A DNA stretch of 64,000 bases from Selenomonas sp. GACV-9 (GCA_900116485.1 FPAX01000005.1:78688-142687); one strand, 5' to 3'. Positions 26,674-35,945 are shown, counted from the first letter of the stretch. Notes: generated by a model from the letters alone, not told the origin. A program made the numbers and translations.

Positions 26674-28077
26674 TTATGCATCCTGCAACGCACCATCATC
26701 CATCTTCTCAAGCTCCAGCAGTGCCTGGACATAAATCGCGCACTCGAGACGCTTTTTCTGGATTTCGCAGCCGACTTCATAAGGCTTGCGGATATCGTTG
26801 TGGAACAGGTCCGCATTGGCATGGCAGCCGCCCGAGCAGAAGAAGCGCGACCAGCACTCGCTGCATTTCTCCTTGTTGAGCACGTGGCTCTCACGGAAGT
26901 ACTGGCTCGTCTCCTTGTCCGTGATGCCCGTATCCACCGTACCGATCTTGTACTTCTCACGGCCCACGAACTGATGGCACGGATAGAGGTCGCCATTTTC
27001 CGCCACAGCCACATACTCATGACCGGCACCACAGCCCGACAGGCGCTTAGCCACACACGGGCCATTGGAAAGATCCATATTGAAATGGAAGAAGAAGAAC
27101 CCCTTGCCCTCGCGGTGACGTTTCATATAGGCCTCCGTCAGACGGTCATACTCCTCGCGGATACGCGGCAGATCCTCTTCCGTGAAGCCATACGGGCTGT
27201 CCTTGAGGACTACCGGCTCCATCGACAGGATGTCGAAGCCTTCATCGTTCATCGACAGGACATCCTTCGTGAAGTCCATGTTGTTCTTCGTATAGGTACC
27301 ACGCAGATAGGTGTAGACACCGCGGTAATCGTAGTCACCACCCTTGCGGCTGGCCAGGCATTTCTTGAAGTTGGCAATGGCACGGTCGTAGCTGCCCTGG
27401 CCACCAGCCAGCGGGCGCATAGCATCGTGGACTTCCTTGCGGCCGTCCAGCGACAGCACGAGGGCAAAGTCGTTATCGTTGAGCCACTTGATATTCTCAT
27501 CATTGAGCAGGATGCCGTTCGTCGTCATCGTGAGCTTGAACTTCTTGCCCGTCTCCTTCTCACGCTGGCGCGCATATTCCGTAACAGCCTTGACTGTCTT
27601 CATGTTCATGAGCGGCTCGCCACCGAAGAAGTCCATCTCGAGATGCTTGCGCGGGCCGCTGGCCTTGATCAGATAATCGACAGCCTTCTTACCAACCTCC
27701 GGCGTCATGATGGCGCGCTCCTGGCCATAGCTGCCGCCATCGCCAAAGCAATACTTGCAGCGCAGGTTGCAATCCTGGGCAATCATCAGGCAGATGGACT
27801 TGACGAGGCCCGTCTGCTTGAACGTAGGCGGCACGTCGATGTCCGGTGCAAAGAGCTCGCCGGCATCCATCAGCGCATGGAGCTCCACGAGGGCCTCATC
27901 GACCTCAGCCTGCGGATACTTGCCAGCCATGGCCTCACGCACAGCTGCATCGTTCGTGCCATCGAACGTATCCATCATGTCATAGATCATCTTGTCGATG
28001 ACATGGACAGCACCGCTGTTGATGTCCAGCAGGATATACGTCCCATTCTGCTCAAATTTATGGATTCTTGCTTTCAT
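26674..28077 (-). CDS. scfB: SCIFF peptide maturase (radical SAM, thioether cross-linking)
   Basis: A 467-aa radical SAM enzyme with a SPASM domain that installs thioether links from cysteines of the SCIFF peptide. An N-terminal peptide-binding (RRE-like) domain occupies about 1-85. The SAM-cluster motif is Cys103-x3-Cys107-x2-Cys110 in DCNLRCKYCFGDGG. The SPASM auxiliary-cluster cysteines lie in LSGCGAGHEY, DLYPCHQF, KCSECWSRFFCSGGC and YEVGCE near the C terminus. The substrate peptide gene lies 97 bases upstream, separated by an intrinsic terminator, so the enzyme is presumably made from read-through in smaller amounts than its peptide. No exporter or peptidase gene is adjacent. Confidence 0.96.
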   Translation of the reverse strand: MKARIHKFEQNGTYILLDINSGAVHVIDKMIYDMMDTFDGTNDAAVREAMAGKYPQAEVDEALVELHALMDAGELFAPDIDVPPTFKQTGLVKSICLMIAQDCNLRCKYCFGDGGSYGQERAIMTPEVGKKAVDYLIKASGPRKHLEMDFFGGEPLMNMKTVKAVTEYARQREKETGKKFKLTMTTNGILLNDENIKWLNDNDFALVLSLDGRKEVHDAMRPLAGGQGSYDRAIANFKKCLASRKGGDYDYRGVYTYLRGTYTKNNMDFTKDVLSMNDEGFDILSMEPVVLKDSPYGFTEEDLPRIREEYDRLTEAYMKRHREGKGFFFFHFNMDLSNGPCVAKRLSGCGAGHEYVAVAENGDLYPCHQFVGREKYKIGTVDTGITDKETSQYFRESHVLNKEKCSECWSRFFCSGGCHANADLFHNDIRKPYEVGCEIQKKRLECAIYVQALLELEKMDDGALQDA

Positions 28078-28138
28078 TCTGTTCCCCGTTCTCCTTAACC
28101 AATACTACTATATAAATAAAGAAGATTCATAAGAAAAA

Positions 28139-28160
28139 GCCTTCCCGGTAAAGGGAAGGC
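28139..28160 (-). terminator. Intrinsic terminator/attenuator between scfA and scfB
   Basis: GCCTTCCC pairs with GGGAAGGC around a six-base loop, followed by TTTTTCTT on the minus strand. It follows the peptide gene by 14 bases. Its stem recurs in several other terminators in this window. Confidence 0.85.
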
Positions 28161-28173
28161 TCCAATGCGATAC

Positions 28174-28311
28174 TTACTTCTCGCAAACCTGATTGCCGAC
28201 CGTGCAGGAAGTCTTGCATGCGGACTGGCAGGAAGCCTGGCACTCGCCGCAGCCGCCCGTCTTGAGCGTAGCCTGCATTTTCGGCTTGTTGACCGTCTTG
28301 ATGTGTTTCAT
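28174..28311 (-). CDS. scfA: SCIFF precursor peptide (six cysteines in forty-five residues)
   Basis: A 45-aa peptide gene found by reading the gap upstream of scfB. The product starts MKHIKTVNKPK and has six cysteines at 21, 24, 28, 32, 36 and 43, exactly the six-Cys-in-forty-five pattern of SCIFF, with the usual GGCGECQASCQSACKTSC core. It is the substrate of the radical SAM maturase ScfB encoded just downstream. AGGAGG lies seven bases before the chosen ATG; another ATG directly precedes it. The biological role of SCIFF is unknown despite its wide conservation in anaerobes. Confidence 0.95.
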   Translation of the reverse strand: MKHIKTVNKPKMQATLKTGGCGECQASCQSACKTSCTVGNQVCEK

Positions 28312-28378
28312 CATTAGCCCTCCTATCAAAATAGAATCTCAGTCTATTATATCGTCTTTTCCCTGGCAGTACAAGGAA

Positions 28379-29152
28379 TTATTTCTGACAACTCTCCCGC
28401 AGACGCCCGCAGAACGTCACGGGCTGAAGTCCTAATGCCTCGGCAAAATCAACAGCCACAGCAAAATGCGCGCCAATGGCATCGGCCGTATGGGCATCAG
28501 ACCCCAGCGTCACATACCGGCCGCCGAGCTCGCGGTAGCGCGTGTAGATGGGCACGAGCTCCTTGAGAGCCCGCCGGCTGCCGAGCCGCCGCGTGTTGAG
28601 CTCCAGCACTGTATCCGTCTCGATGACAGCCCGCAGCACTTCGTCGATATCCTCCTGGAAGCTGCCATACTCAACCTCAGGATTTTCATAGGGCGCATAG
28701 CGGGCAATATAGTCGATATGGGCCAGCACGTCAATGAAGGTATGGCTGCGCACATTAGCGGCCATGCTCTGATAATATTTATGATAGAACTCGGCCTTGG
28801 TCAGATTGCCATAAGCCTCTTTATAATAGATATCCTGGCCGTCCACCATATGGATCGCGCCGATGACGAGATCGAAGGGCAGCCACTCGGTAAACTCACG
28901 ACTGCGATCGCAGGTAGAGGCCTGCATGCCGACCTCGACACCGAGGCGCAGCCGGCTGCCACGCAGATGCTCATAGGTATGCCAGTATTCATCGGGATTG
29001 AAGGTAAAGTCGATCTCGCCGGGATAGTCCAGGTCAAGATGCTCAGTAAACACCAGCCCCAGGCCGAGTTTCTCGGCAGCGGCCATAGCGTCCTGCGCCT
29101 TCATCTCCGAATCACCCGAAAACTCGGTATGGCTGTGACTGTCAAACAGCAT
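28379..29152 (-). CDS. PHP-domain phosphatase, HisJ family (histidinol-phosphatase-like)
   Basis: A 257-aa metal-dependent phosphoesterase. The N-terminal metal motif is DSHSHTEFSGD, a second is FTEHLD, further histidines lie in VIGAIHMVDG and LAHIDYIARY, and the C-terminal motif GSDAHTADAIGAHF completes the trinuclear site. The closest known activity is histidinol-phosphate hydrolysis, but no other his gene is present, so the substrate is uncertain. The start at 29152 lies just after the TSCPD gene stop and its ribosome site overlaps that stop, so the pair is translationally coupled. Confidence 0.88.
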   Translation of the reverse strand: MLFDSHSHTEFSGDSEMKAQDAMAAAEKLGLGLVFTEHLDLDYPGEIDFTFNPDEYWHTYEHLRGSRLRLGVEVGMQASTCDRSREFTEWLPFDLVIGAIHMVDGQDIYYKEAYGNLTKAEFYHKYYQSMAANVRSHTFIDVLAHIDYIARYAPYENPEVEYGSFQEDIDEVLRAVIETDTVLELNTRRLGSRRALKELVPIYTRYRELGGRYVTLGSDAHTADAIGAHFAVAVDFAEALGLQPVTFCGRLRESCQK

Positions 29153-29156
29153 GAAA

Positions 29157-29420
29157 TCAGCCCTCTTTCTGTGCAGCATAGGCCTCTTGCAGAGCCTTTG
29201 CCAGCTGGTCAGGGCATGAGGTCGTGCGGTTGTTGCAGGTATTGCCCGTGAACCGCCCGATGACAAAGTCCATATCCATGCCAGCGACAAGCTTTGCGAT
29301 TCCCTTGAGATTGCCATTGCAGCCACCCTCGAACTCCACCTTCTTGATGGTCTTGCCGTCTAATTCTACGGTAATCTTGCGGGAGCAGGTCCCCTTGGTC
29401 GTATATTCGTAAATGCTCAT
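29157..29420 (-). CDS. Small TSCPD-domain protein (TIGR03905-like)
   Basis: An 87-aa protein with the conserved C-terminal TTSCPDQLAKAL motif that names the TSCPD domain, plus further cysteines in KGTCSRK, GGCNGN and GNTCNNR. The domain also occurs at the end of some B12-dependent ribonucleotide reductases, where the cysteines may bind metal or act in redox. The start at 29420 has AAAGGAG at good spacing. It is the first gene of a two-gene unit with the PHP phosphatase. The function of the stand-alone form is unknown. Confidence 0.88.
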   Translation of the reverse strand: MSIYEYTTKGTCSRKITVELDGKTIKKVEFEGGCNGNLKGIAKLVAGMDMDFVIGRFTGNTCNNRTTSCPDQLAKALQEAYAAQKEG

Positions 29421-29525
29421 AGGATTTTCTCCTTTCATTCTCTTGCTGTTTTTCTCTATCTTACTGAAAACCACTTATATTTTCAATCGCTAGTCATTAT
29501 TTTTTTCGATTTCCATAAAAATTTA

Positions 29526-29555
29526 TTGGTAAAATTGTCCTATATGGGCTATACT
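29526..29555 (+). promoter_or_regulatory. Promoter of the diguanylate cyclase gene
   Basis: TTGGTA (29526-29531), an 18-base spacer and TATACT (29550-29555), with an overlapping TATAAT slightly downstream, lie in the AT-rich divergent gap before the gene at 29592. Confidence 0.55.
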
Positions 29556-29591
29556 ATAATAAGTTTAATAAATGATTAGAGGGTTTTCTGC

Positions 29592-31475
29592 ATGGATACC
29601 AAAAGTCACCCAATACCAACTACATTTGACAGTGATGTATTCTCGGCCTTAGAGAAATTCGACCGCCGGGTTTATTTCCGCTGGGACCTGACTACGGACG
29701 TGCTGGAACTCCACGGGCCGGCACATCCCAATTCGTACGATATCGCACCACGGATAGCGCCAGCATCAACCATCCTTTGGCATTCAGGGCTCTTGCACCA
29801 AGAGGATGCAACGATTCTCCGTGTCTATCTCAACACGATCTTTTGCCACCATATCCACCGCCCAAAGGGAAGCTGCAATCATATCTGCAAGCTCCGGCTG
29901 CGCGGCAATGGCTGCCATGAATACATCTGGTCGGAAATCCACCTGATTACCTATTTTGATGGCTTCATGCCTGTCGTCGCATATGGCAATATCCGCAATA
30001 TCCAGGCACAAAAGCTATGGCAGCAGCGCATCGAGCGCGAGGCCGCGCACGATCAGCTCACGGGGCTCCTCAACAAGGATGCCACCCGCCTGCGTATCAC
30101 CAAACATCTTGCCAGCCTGTCTCCCGATATCGATCAGGAAGCACTCCTGATCATCGATGCGGACGGCTTCAAGGAAATCAACGACAGCTTTGGTCACCTC
30201 TTCGGCGATGCCGTACTGACCGACATGGGCAATGCGATTGCCCATAACTTCCGCCAGTCCGATATCAAAGGCCGGATAGGCGGCGATGAATTTCTCGTGC
30301 TGTTCCGTAATATATCAGATCCCGAGATACTGCACGACCGCTGCCAGTCGCTGATTCGCCAGCTCGAACGCCGCTACAAAAATGGCCAACAAGAGCTGCC
30401 TTTTTCCATCAGCATCGGCGTTGCTCAGTATCCCCAGCATGGTACGACCTATCAAGAGCTATTCAAGCATGCCGACCGGGCACTCTATGAATCAAAAAAT
30501 CTTGGTAAGAACCAATATACCATCTACCGCAGCAGCCTGCTCGGTCAGGCCTCGGTCACCAGCCATCGCACGCCAAAAGATTTTGAGGACTTCCAGCAAA
30601 AAGCCTTCAAAGACAACATGATTGAATTCATCTTCAAGCTGCTCTATGAGACAAACAGCCCGGATGCAACCATTTCGATTTCTCTGGGCATGTTCGGTAA
30701 ACTATTCAATCTCGACCGCGTCGGCCTCGATCTCTATGATCCCGACACGAATCAATATACGACAGCCTATGAATGGCTGAGCCCTAACGGTATCTCGCTG
30801 AAATCCTCCGAGCGCGCAGATGATACCTTCGACAGCATCAGCATGCGCAATACACTCATACTCTCGGGCTATAAGGCCACTTCCTACGGTGTCATGTCCA
30901 TCTGCGAAGATACTTCAAAAACTGCCGACAGGTACCAGCCCGCTATGGCGGCGCTCCATCTCGGTGCTTTTGCCCACTGCATGATTACCCACGGCTCTGA
31001 CACACTTGGCTGCATCGGCTTTGAATACAGCCGGCCACATACTATCGACGATGAATGCCGCCATGCCCTTAGCGTCTTTGCTGTCATCCTTGGCAACATC
31101 CTGCTGACCTCTTACTCTGACGACAAGCTGCGGCAGCAGAACATGCAGTTGCGCAGCCTGCTCGATCACATGCAGGAAATGATTTACGTCGTTGACAAAA
31201 TCACGATGTCACCCATCTACTTCAACCGAAGCATCCGTCAGGCACTCCCTGATGTCAACGCCGGCCATCCCTGCTATCAAGTATTGCACAAGCGCAGCAC
31301 GCCTTGTCCGGGCTGCCCCGTTCTGCAGCTCTCCGGCGAAGGCAGCGAGTACATCCAATGCAATCTCAACAACTGGGATAAAGAACGGCCGACCTGCACT
31401 CGGGCCTGCAATCTCCATATCGACAAAATCGACAACACCAGACCACTAGCGCTGGTCATCCAAGAACCCATTTAA
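29592..31475 (+). CDS. Diguanylate cyclase with PAS-like, GGDEF, GAF-like and C-terminal PAS-like domains
   Basis: A 627-aa soluble signalling protein making cyclic di-GMP. Domains in order: an N-terminal PAS-like sensor (about 20-140), a GGDEF domain with an intact active site RIGGDEF (GGDEF at 230-234) and a product-inhibition I-site RQSD (221-224) five residues upstream, a GAF-like domain (about 340-500) and a C-terminal PAS-like segment (about 515-615). The last part is rich in cysteines, including PCPGCP and PTCTRACN, which may bind a metal or act as a redox switch. There is no membrane segment. A catalytic domain sandwiched between two sensor regions is less common than a C-terminal one. 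It is the first plus-strand gene after a long minus-strand block. Confidence 0.92.
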   Translation: MDTKSHPIPTTFDSDVFSALEKFDRRVYFRWDLTTDVLELHGPAHPNSYDIAPRIAPASTILWHSGLLHQEDATILRVYLNTIFCHHIHRPKGSCNHICKLRLRGNGCHEYIWSEIHLITYFDGFMPVVAYGNIRNIQAQKLWQQRIEREAAHDQLTGLLNKDATRLRITKHLASLSPDIDQEALLIIDADGFKEINDSFGHLFGDAVLTDMGNAIAHNFRQSDIKGRIGGDEFLVLFRNISDPEILHDRCQSLIRQLERRYKNGQQELPFSISIGVAQYPQHGTTYQELFKHADRALYESKNLGKNQYTIYRSSLLGQASVTSHRTPKDFEDFQQKAFKDNMIEFIFKLLYETNSPDATISISLGMFGKLFNLDRVGLDLYDPDTNQYTTAYEWLSPNGISLKSSERADDTFDSISMRNTLILSGYKATSYGVMSICEDTSKTADRYQPAMAALHLGAFAHCMITHGSDTLGCIGFEYSRPHTIDDECRHALSVFAVILGNILLTSYSDDKLRQQNMQLRSLLDHMQEMIYVVDKITMSPIYFNRSIRQALPDVNAGHPCYQVLHKRSTPCPGCPVLQLSGEGSEYIQCNLNNWDKERPTCTRACNLHIDKIDNTRPLALVIQEPI

Positions 31476-31488
31476 GCATGAACGACCA

Positions 31489-31537
31489 AGGAGCTGGGAA
31501 CCACAGGCAGATTCTGCCTGCGGTTCCCAGCTCCTTT
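31489..31537. terminator. Long hairpin between convergent genes
   Basis: AAGGAGCTGGGAACC pairs with GGTTCCCAGCTCCTT, and CAGGCA with TGCCTG inside, giving a stem of more than 20 bp between the diguanylate cyclase and gtrA stops. Only short T runs follow on either side. Confidence 0.7.
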
Positions 31538-31560
31538 GCTATCCCTATATAATAAGCCTT

Positions 31561-31983
31561 TTATTTTTTGCTGAACGCATAAATCTTGACCATCAGGAAC
31601 GTCACTGGCACGCTTATCAATGCCGCGAGCACGAAACTCACGACGGGCGCAAAGCCCAGCCAGTTATACAGCACCAATACGGAAACATTCTCAATGATCG
31701 CATTGCCAACATACGAGAGCGCAAACTTGAAATACTGATAAAGCTGCGGCCGCGTCGGAAAAATCAGCCAGCAGTTCAAAAGATACGCCAGGATATTGCT
31801 TATGACATAACCGATATTGAAGGCGATATTGGCATCCTCGATGCCATACTGCATGAGGACAGCCGCAAACAAGCTGCAGTCCAGCGTATTGACGACGCCC
31901 ACGACGACAAACAGGATAAACTCCTTTGTCCAGAATTCCTTTTTCAGTTTGTCGGTCATTTGCCCCATGTCCACGTTCTCCAT
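31561..31983 (-). CDS. GtrA-family membrane protein
   Basis: A 140-aa protein with four predicted membrane helices and the typical GtrA N terminus (FILFVVVGVVNTLDCSLFAAVL) and middle segment (NIGYVISNILAYLLNCWLIF). GtrA-like proteins are flippases or accessory proteins for lipid-linked sugars used in cell-wall, teichoic acid or O-antigen decoration. The gene stands alone and is transcribed from a promoter with TATAAT at 32013-32018. The glycosyltransferases downstream (33401-35882) could be related by theme but are not in its operon. A start at an internal methionine is possible. Confidence 0.88.
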   Translation of the reverse strand: MENVDMGQMTDKLKKEFWTKEFILFVVVGVVNTLDCSLFAAVLMQYGIEDANIAFNIGYVISNILAYLLNCWLIFPTRPQLYQYFKFALSYVGNAIIENVSVLVLYNWLGFAPVVSFVLAALISVPVTFLMVKIYAFSKK

Positions 31984-32108
31984 CCTTCTCCCCGCTATCC
32001 AAAGTCCTTTCTATTATACCCTGCCCCGCGGGAAAAAGCATCCCTATCCCATAAATTTTCCTGCGTGCTATAATGGAACTATATCCAGCACAAAGTGAGG
32101 CTTTGCTT

Positions 32109-33299
32109 ATGTTTTCATCATTTCCTATCTGGAAGAAGAATCTGTTCATCTGCTGCGTCGCATCGTTCATCGTCTCCATCGGCATGAGCCAGATGGCACC
32201 AATCCTGCCGCTCTATATCGCCGAACTCGGCGTCGATAACTCCGCTGATGTCGCCCGCTGGGCAGGCATCGTCTTTGGCTGCAACTTCATCAGCCTTGCC
32301 ATATTCTCCCCCATCTGGGGCCGCCTCTCCGACCGCTTTGGCCGCAAGCCGATGATCCTGCGCGCCTCGGGCTGGCTCGGCCTCATCATGATTGGCATGG
32401 GCTTTGCGCAAAGCGTCTGGCATCTTGTCATCCTGCGCCTGCTGCAGGGCTGTCTCAGCGGCTTCCAAGCCGCCGTGATCCCGCTGCTCGCCCAGGAAAC
32501 ACCGAAAAAGCATTCCGGCTGGGCCATGGGCATGTTCTTCACAGCGCAGGTATCCGGCGGTCTCATGGGGCCCGTATTCGGCGGCTGGCTTAGCGAGGTC
32601 ATCGGATTCCGCGGCTCCTTCCTGTTCATCGGCACCTGCTGCCTGCTCGGCTTCCTCGCGCTGACACAGGTACAAGAGACAAAAAAAGCTGCCCGCGCCG
32701 AAAGCGCCGACAGCTCTCTTCCCTCATTCCGCGAATTACCGCAGCGTGGCGTTATCCTCGGTGTATTCCTGACCACTGTGCTGCTGCACTTCTCGCTGAC
32801 CTGTGTCGCACCGCTCCTGACCGTCTATGTGCAGGAAATCGCAGGCAACATCGATCATCTTGCCATCATATCCGGCGCAGTCTTCTCCGCGGCGGGCTTT
32901 GCCAGCATGCTGTTTGCCTCGCGGCTTGGCAAGCTTGCCGATCGCATCGGCTCCGAACGCATCCTGTTCTCCTGCCTGCTGCTCTCAGGCCTGGTCTCCA
33001 TCCCCCAGGGATTCGTCACCGCCCCCTGGCAGCTTGGCGTCCTGCGCTTCGTCCACGGCATTGCTATCGCCGGTCTCATGCCCTCCACCAATAACCTCAT
33101 CCGCCAGCTCGCACCACCAGCTCTGATGGGCCGCATCTTCGGCTTCAATCAGTCCGCCCAATTCATCGGCATGTTCAGCGGCGCCTTCTTCGGCGGCCAG
33201 CTAGCCGCCCAGATCGGCATCCGCAACCTCTTCCTGCTCGTCGCGGCATTGTTGATTACAAATGCCCTTTGGTGCAAAGTAAAGATAAAAATAACGTAA
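32109..33299 (+). CDS. MFS multidrug-type exporter
   Basis: A 396-aa transporter with about twelve membrane helices. The family motif between helices 2 and 3 is GRLSDRFGRKP, and helix 5 has a GPVFGGWL antiporter-type motif, placing it in the drug:proton antiporter group (TetA/MdtG-like). The start at 32109 (MFSSFPIWKKN) is chosen because GTGAGG lies eight bases before it; an upstream in-frame ATG at 32073 overlaps the predicted -10 box (TATAAT 32069-32074). The substrate is unknown. No regulator gene is adjacent. Confidence 0.93.
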   Translation: MFSSFPIWKKNLFICCVASFIVSIGMSQMAPILPLYIAELGVDNSADVARWAGIVFGCNFISLAIFSPIWGRLSDRFGRKPMILRASGWLGLIMIGMGFAQSVWHLVILRLLQGCLSGFQAAVIPLLAQETPKKHSGWAMGMFFTAQVSGGLMGPVFGGWLSEVIGFRGSFLFIGTCCLLGFLALTQVQETKKAARAESADSSLPSFRELPQRGVILGVFLTTVLLHFSLTCVAPLLTVYVQEIAGNIDHLAIISGAVFSAAGFASMLFASRLGKLADRIGSERILFSCLLLSGLVSIPQGFVTAPWQLGVLRFVHGIAIAGLMPSTNNLIRQLAPPALMGRIFGFNQSAQFIGMFSGAFFGGQLAAQIGIRNLFLLVAALLITNALWCKVKIKIT

Positions 33300-33310
33300 A
33301 TATAGACACG

Positions 33311-33350
33311 AAAAAAGCCGCAACCTTTTGCACAGGTCGCGGCCTTTTTC
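33311..33350. terminator. Bidirectional intrinsic terminator
   Basis: AAAAAGCCGCAACCT and AGGTCGCGGCCTTTTT form a stem with two interruptions and an eight-base loop, with A runs before and T runs after, between the convergent MFS and glycosyltransferase genes. Confidence 0.85.
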
Positions 33351-33400
33351 AATACATAATCAATGATGAGCGCTGACGACAGCCCAACCGCCAGTCTCGC

Positions 33401-34588
33401 TTAGGACTCCCGCAAAATCTTCGCATCCTGACTGCCATCACGATATAGGAATATATTGCCGTTCATAAAATGCACACCTTCTATAACACCGCACTCAGCC
33501 AGATTTTTTTTGACCCGCTCGTACTCTTCCGGCTTAAGAAAAAAGATAATGATCTCATTCGTTTCCAACCGCAGGCCCTTTGCATTGAACTCCTTTAGTG
33601 TATAGAACTTCTCCTTTTCCTTGAGCATCATCATTTTCGTGAGATTGTCTTTTTCTTTCTCATCACCAATAATGATACGATGCATCCCCACGATAAAATT
33701 AGCATATCCCAACATCAGCGATCGGTTCACTTGATGGATATTTCGGGCCATATTAGCGAGAAAATCAGCATTACACCACGGTGTTTTAGTAAAATATGTA
33801 AGAAACAGCCGATGGAAGTTATTTACCGCATCAATGGCATAACGCTGCCCCGCATAATGATAAATACAAGCACCAACATTTTCCTGCTTATGAGTCAATT
33901 CCCAACTCACGAGTGTATTATACCGTTCAAGTAACAAGCGACAATCCTTCCCAAAGAAATAATTCAGGATATCCTGATCCGGATAATCTACCAACTCATG
34001 TTTTCTGAGGAATGCCGCCCCGCGTTCCAGCAGTTGTTCTTCCTGACGGAATTTTTCCATATCAATGAGTAATACACCCGAATTAAAATAACGTTCCTCA
34101 GGATATAGACCTTTCTTGACCATACAGCTATAATGGCCTTCCTGTATAACCTTATCTGGCACTGCCGCAAGACCATTTTTACCAGTTTCTTCTGTCCAAA
34201 GCTCAGCAATATCGAGATTCACGATAGTATCGGCATCAAGATAAATAACTCTGTCAACTTTCGCTAAGGCCTCCCCCATTACTAAGCGGTACCAAATAGC
34301 CTGACTGACTCCCGGTCTTAGATATGCCTTCATCCATTCATTGTTCGTTTCCAATTCTTCAAAACGTTTTTTGAACAGACGCTCAAAATCATAGAAAACA
34401 ATCTGCTGGCCATAGCTGCGCACAAGCTGCATCAGCATCCGGCGATTATCAGTGGACAACGTATAGTCATGCAAGAAATGCACCGTTACCCATTCGTTAG
34501 TATGCTCAAAAAGCGAGCATAGTGATGTACCTACAAACTTGGTATAATTACCTTTCTTATCCGAAACAGCATAACATACATGTATCAT
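33401..34588 (-). CDS. GT8-family glycosyltransferase
   Basis: A retaining glycosyltransferase of about 395 aa. The N terminus (IHVCYAVSDKKGNYTKFVGTSLCSLFEH) and the DxD metal motif in RVIYLDADTIVNLDI are typical of family 8, together with YFNSGVLLIDMEKF, QDILNYFF and a C-terminal acceptor-binding IYHYAG. The last 130 residues (from about 265) are a lysine-rich extension that its neighbour shares. A start at 34588 is preferred because of spacing from AGGTGG; the frame begins three codons earlier. It follows its paralogue almost without a gap. The position downstream of flagellin makes flagellin or surface-polysaccharide glycosylation a reasonable guess only. Its DNA is more AT-rich than most neighbours. 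Confidence 0.9.
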   Translation of the reverse strand: MIHVCYAVSDKKGNYTKFVGTSLCSLFEHTNEWVTVHFLHDYTLSTDNRRMLMQLVRSYGQQIVFYDFERLFKKRFEELETNNEWMKAYLRPGVSQAIWYRLVMGEALAKVDRVIYLDADTIVNLDIAELWTEETGKNGLAAVPDKVIQEGHYSCMVKKGLYPEERYFNSGVLLIDMEKFRQEEQLLERGAAFLRKHELVDYPDQDILNYFFGKDCRLLLERYNTLVSWELTHKQENVGACIYHYAGQRYAIDAVNNFHRLFLTYFTKTPWCNADFLANMARNIHQVNRSLMLGYANFIVGMHRIIIGDEKEKDNLTKMMMLKEKEKFYTLKEFNAKGLRLETNEIIIFFLKPEEYERVKKNLAECGVIEGVHFMNGNIFLYRDGSQDAKILRES

Positions 34589-34598
34589 CTCATCCACC

Positions 34599-35882
34599 TC
34601 ACATCACCAAGAAAATTCGGTAATCATCCAAAAGATTACTCGGATGCGGAATGATGATTGATTTGCCATCAATATAGTCCTCCCACTCCTGCCAGCCTGC
34701 CGCATTAAGCTGTTTCTTCAACTCGGGAAATTTATTCAAAAAAAATACATACACATGCGTCCCCAGTTCATAAGGGAGATTCAACCCCTTACTCCAACCA
34801 TCATCAAGCGCAATATAGGGATCCTCCTGCGCAAGCATAAACATCTCTCGCAATTTTTTCTCATCTGCCTGCGGTCCAACAAAGACGCGCTTGCGCCGCG
34901 CCCAAACTGCCGCTGCCTTGCGATTGCGCTCCACGTATTTTTCCAGCTCACCAGCGAGGATGTTGCGCGTGACCACATAGCTCTTGCACAGGAACTCCGC
35001 ATCACACCACGGCGTCTTAACAAAAGCCTCGTAGAAGATTCGGTCGCGCGGTTCTTCATAGTTATACCGTAAGGTACGCCCCATGTAATGATAGATCCCC
35101 TCTACAGGTTCAGAGCTGCCCCAATCGCGATCCCACGGCTGAAGAATATTATAAATCCAAGGCAGATGCAAGAAATCGCGCGCAAAGAAATAGTTCAAGA
35201 TATCCTGGTCAAAGAAACGGCATTCCTCCTCATGCTGGACAATAAAGCGCAAGCCTGGCAAAAGGATTTCGCCCATATCGCGCATCTTCTCCAAATCCAT
35301 CAGCAGTACGCCCGAGTTAAAGCAGGTATCAAAATCCGTCCAGCTGTTCTTGAACAGGTAAAGTTTCTCGTCAATTGACCGGTCAATCTGTTTCTGATAA
35401 TGCTCCATCAGGGTGCGCTCGGTCACGGCCCCCAGCGGGTTACCATCGAGGAATACCTCCCAGAACTTGCGGATATCCATATTGACAATCGTGTCGGCAT
35501 CGAGATAGATCAGCCGTTTCACATCATGCGGCAAGACAATAGGCGCCAGCAAGCGGTAAAGTGCCGCAGGCGTATAGTAATCGGTATCGACAGCACGCCG
35601 GAAAATCTCGCGAGCCTCAGCCAGCAGCTCCTTGCATTCCTCCGCTACATTGTAAAAGAAAAGCTGCTGACCATAGCGGCGTGCAAGCTCGATAAAGTTC
35701 GCACGGTTCTTCTCGGTCAGTGTATCATCATGCAACAGATGTATCGTCACCCAGGCATCGGTGCGCTCAAACAGCGAGCATATCGACGCTCCGATATATT
35801 TGCTGTATGTACCATGTTTATCCGTCATCGCATAGGCCACATGCACCATGCGCGCATCATCGCCAATCCGTTTCCGTTCCAT
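34599..35882 (-). CDS. GT8-family glycosyltransferase, paralogue
   Basis: A 427-aa family 8 glycosyltransferase closely related to the next gene. It has VHVAYAMTDKHGTYSKYIGASICSLFER at the N terminus, the DxD motif in RLIYLDADTIVNMDI, FNSGVLLMDLEKM, DQDILNYFF and IYHYMG, and a similar C-terminal extension ending WEDYIDGKSIIIPH. The ATG at 35882 has GGGGTGG upstream. The two genes nearly abut and probably form one transcript starting after the flagellin terminator. The acceptor is unknown. Confidence 0.9.
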   Translation of the reverse strand: MERKRIGDDARMVHVAYAMTDKHGTYSKYIGASICSLFERTDAWVTIHLLHDDTLTEKNRANFIELARRYGQQLFFYNVAEECKELLAEAREIFRRAVDTDYYTPAALYRLLAPIVLPHDVKRLIYLDADTIVNMDIRKFWEVFLDGNPLGAVTERTLMEHYQKQIDRSIDEKLYLFKNSWTDFDTCFNSGVLLMDLEKMRDMGEILLPGLRFIVQHEEECRFFDQDILNYFFARDFLHLPWIYNILQPWDRDWGSSEPVEGIYHYMGRTLRYNYEEPRDRIFYEAFVKTPWCDAEFLCKSYVVTRNILAGELEKYVERNRKAAAVWARRKRVFVGPQADEKKLREMFMLAQEDPYIALDDGWSKGLNLPYELGTHVYVFFLNKFPELKKQLNAAGWQEWEDYIDGKSIIIPHPSNLLDDYRIFLVM

Positions 35883-35945
35883 TGCCCCCACCCCGTCTTC
35901 AAGATTTCGCTATATTTCTATAGTATATATACGCCACAACAAAAG

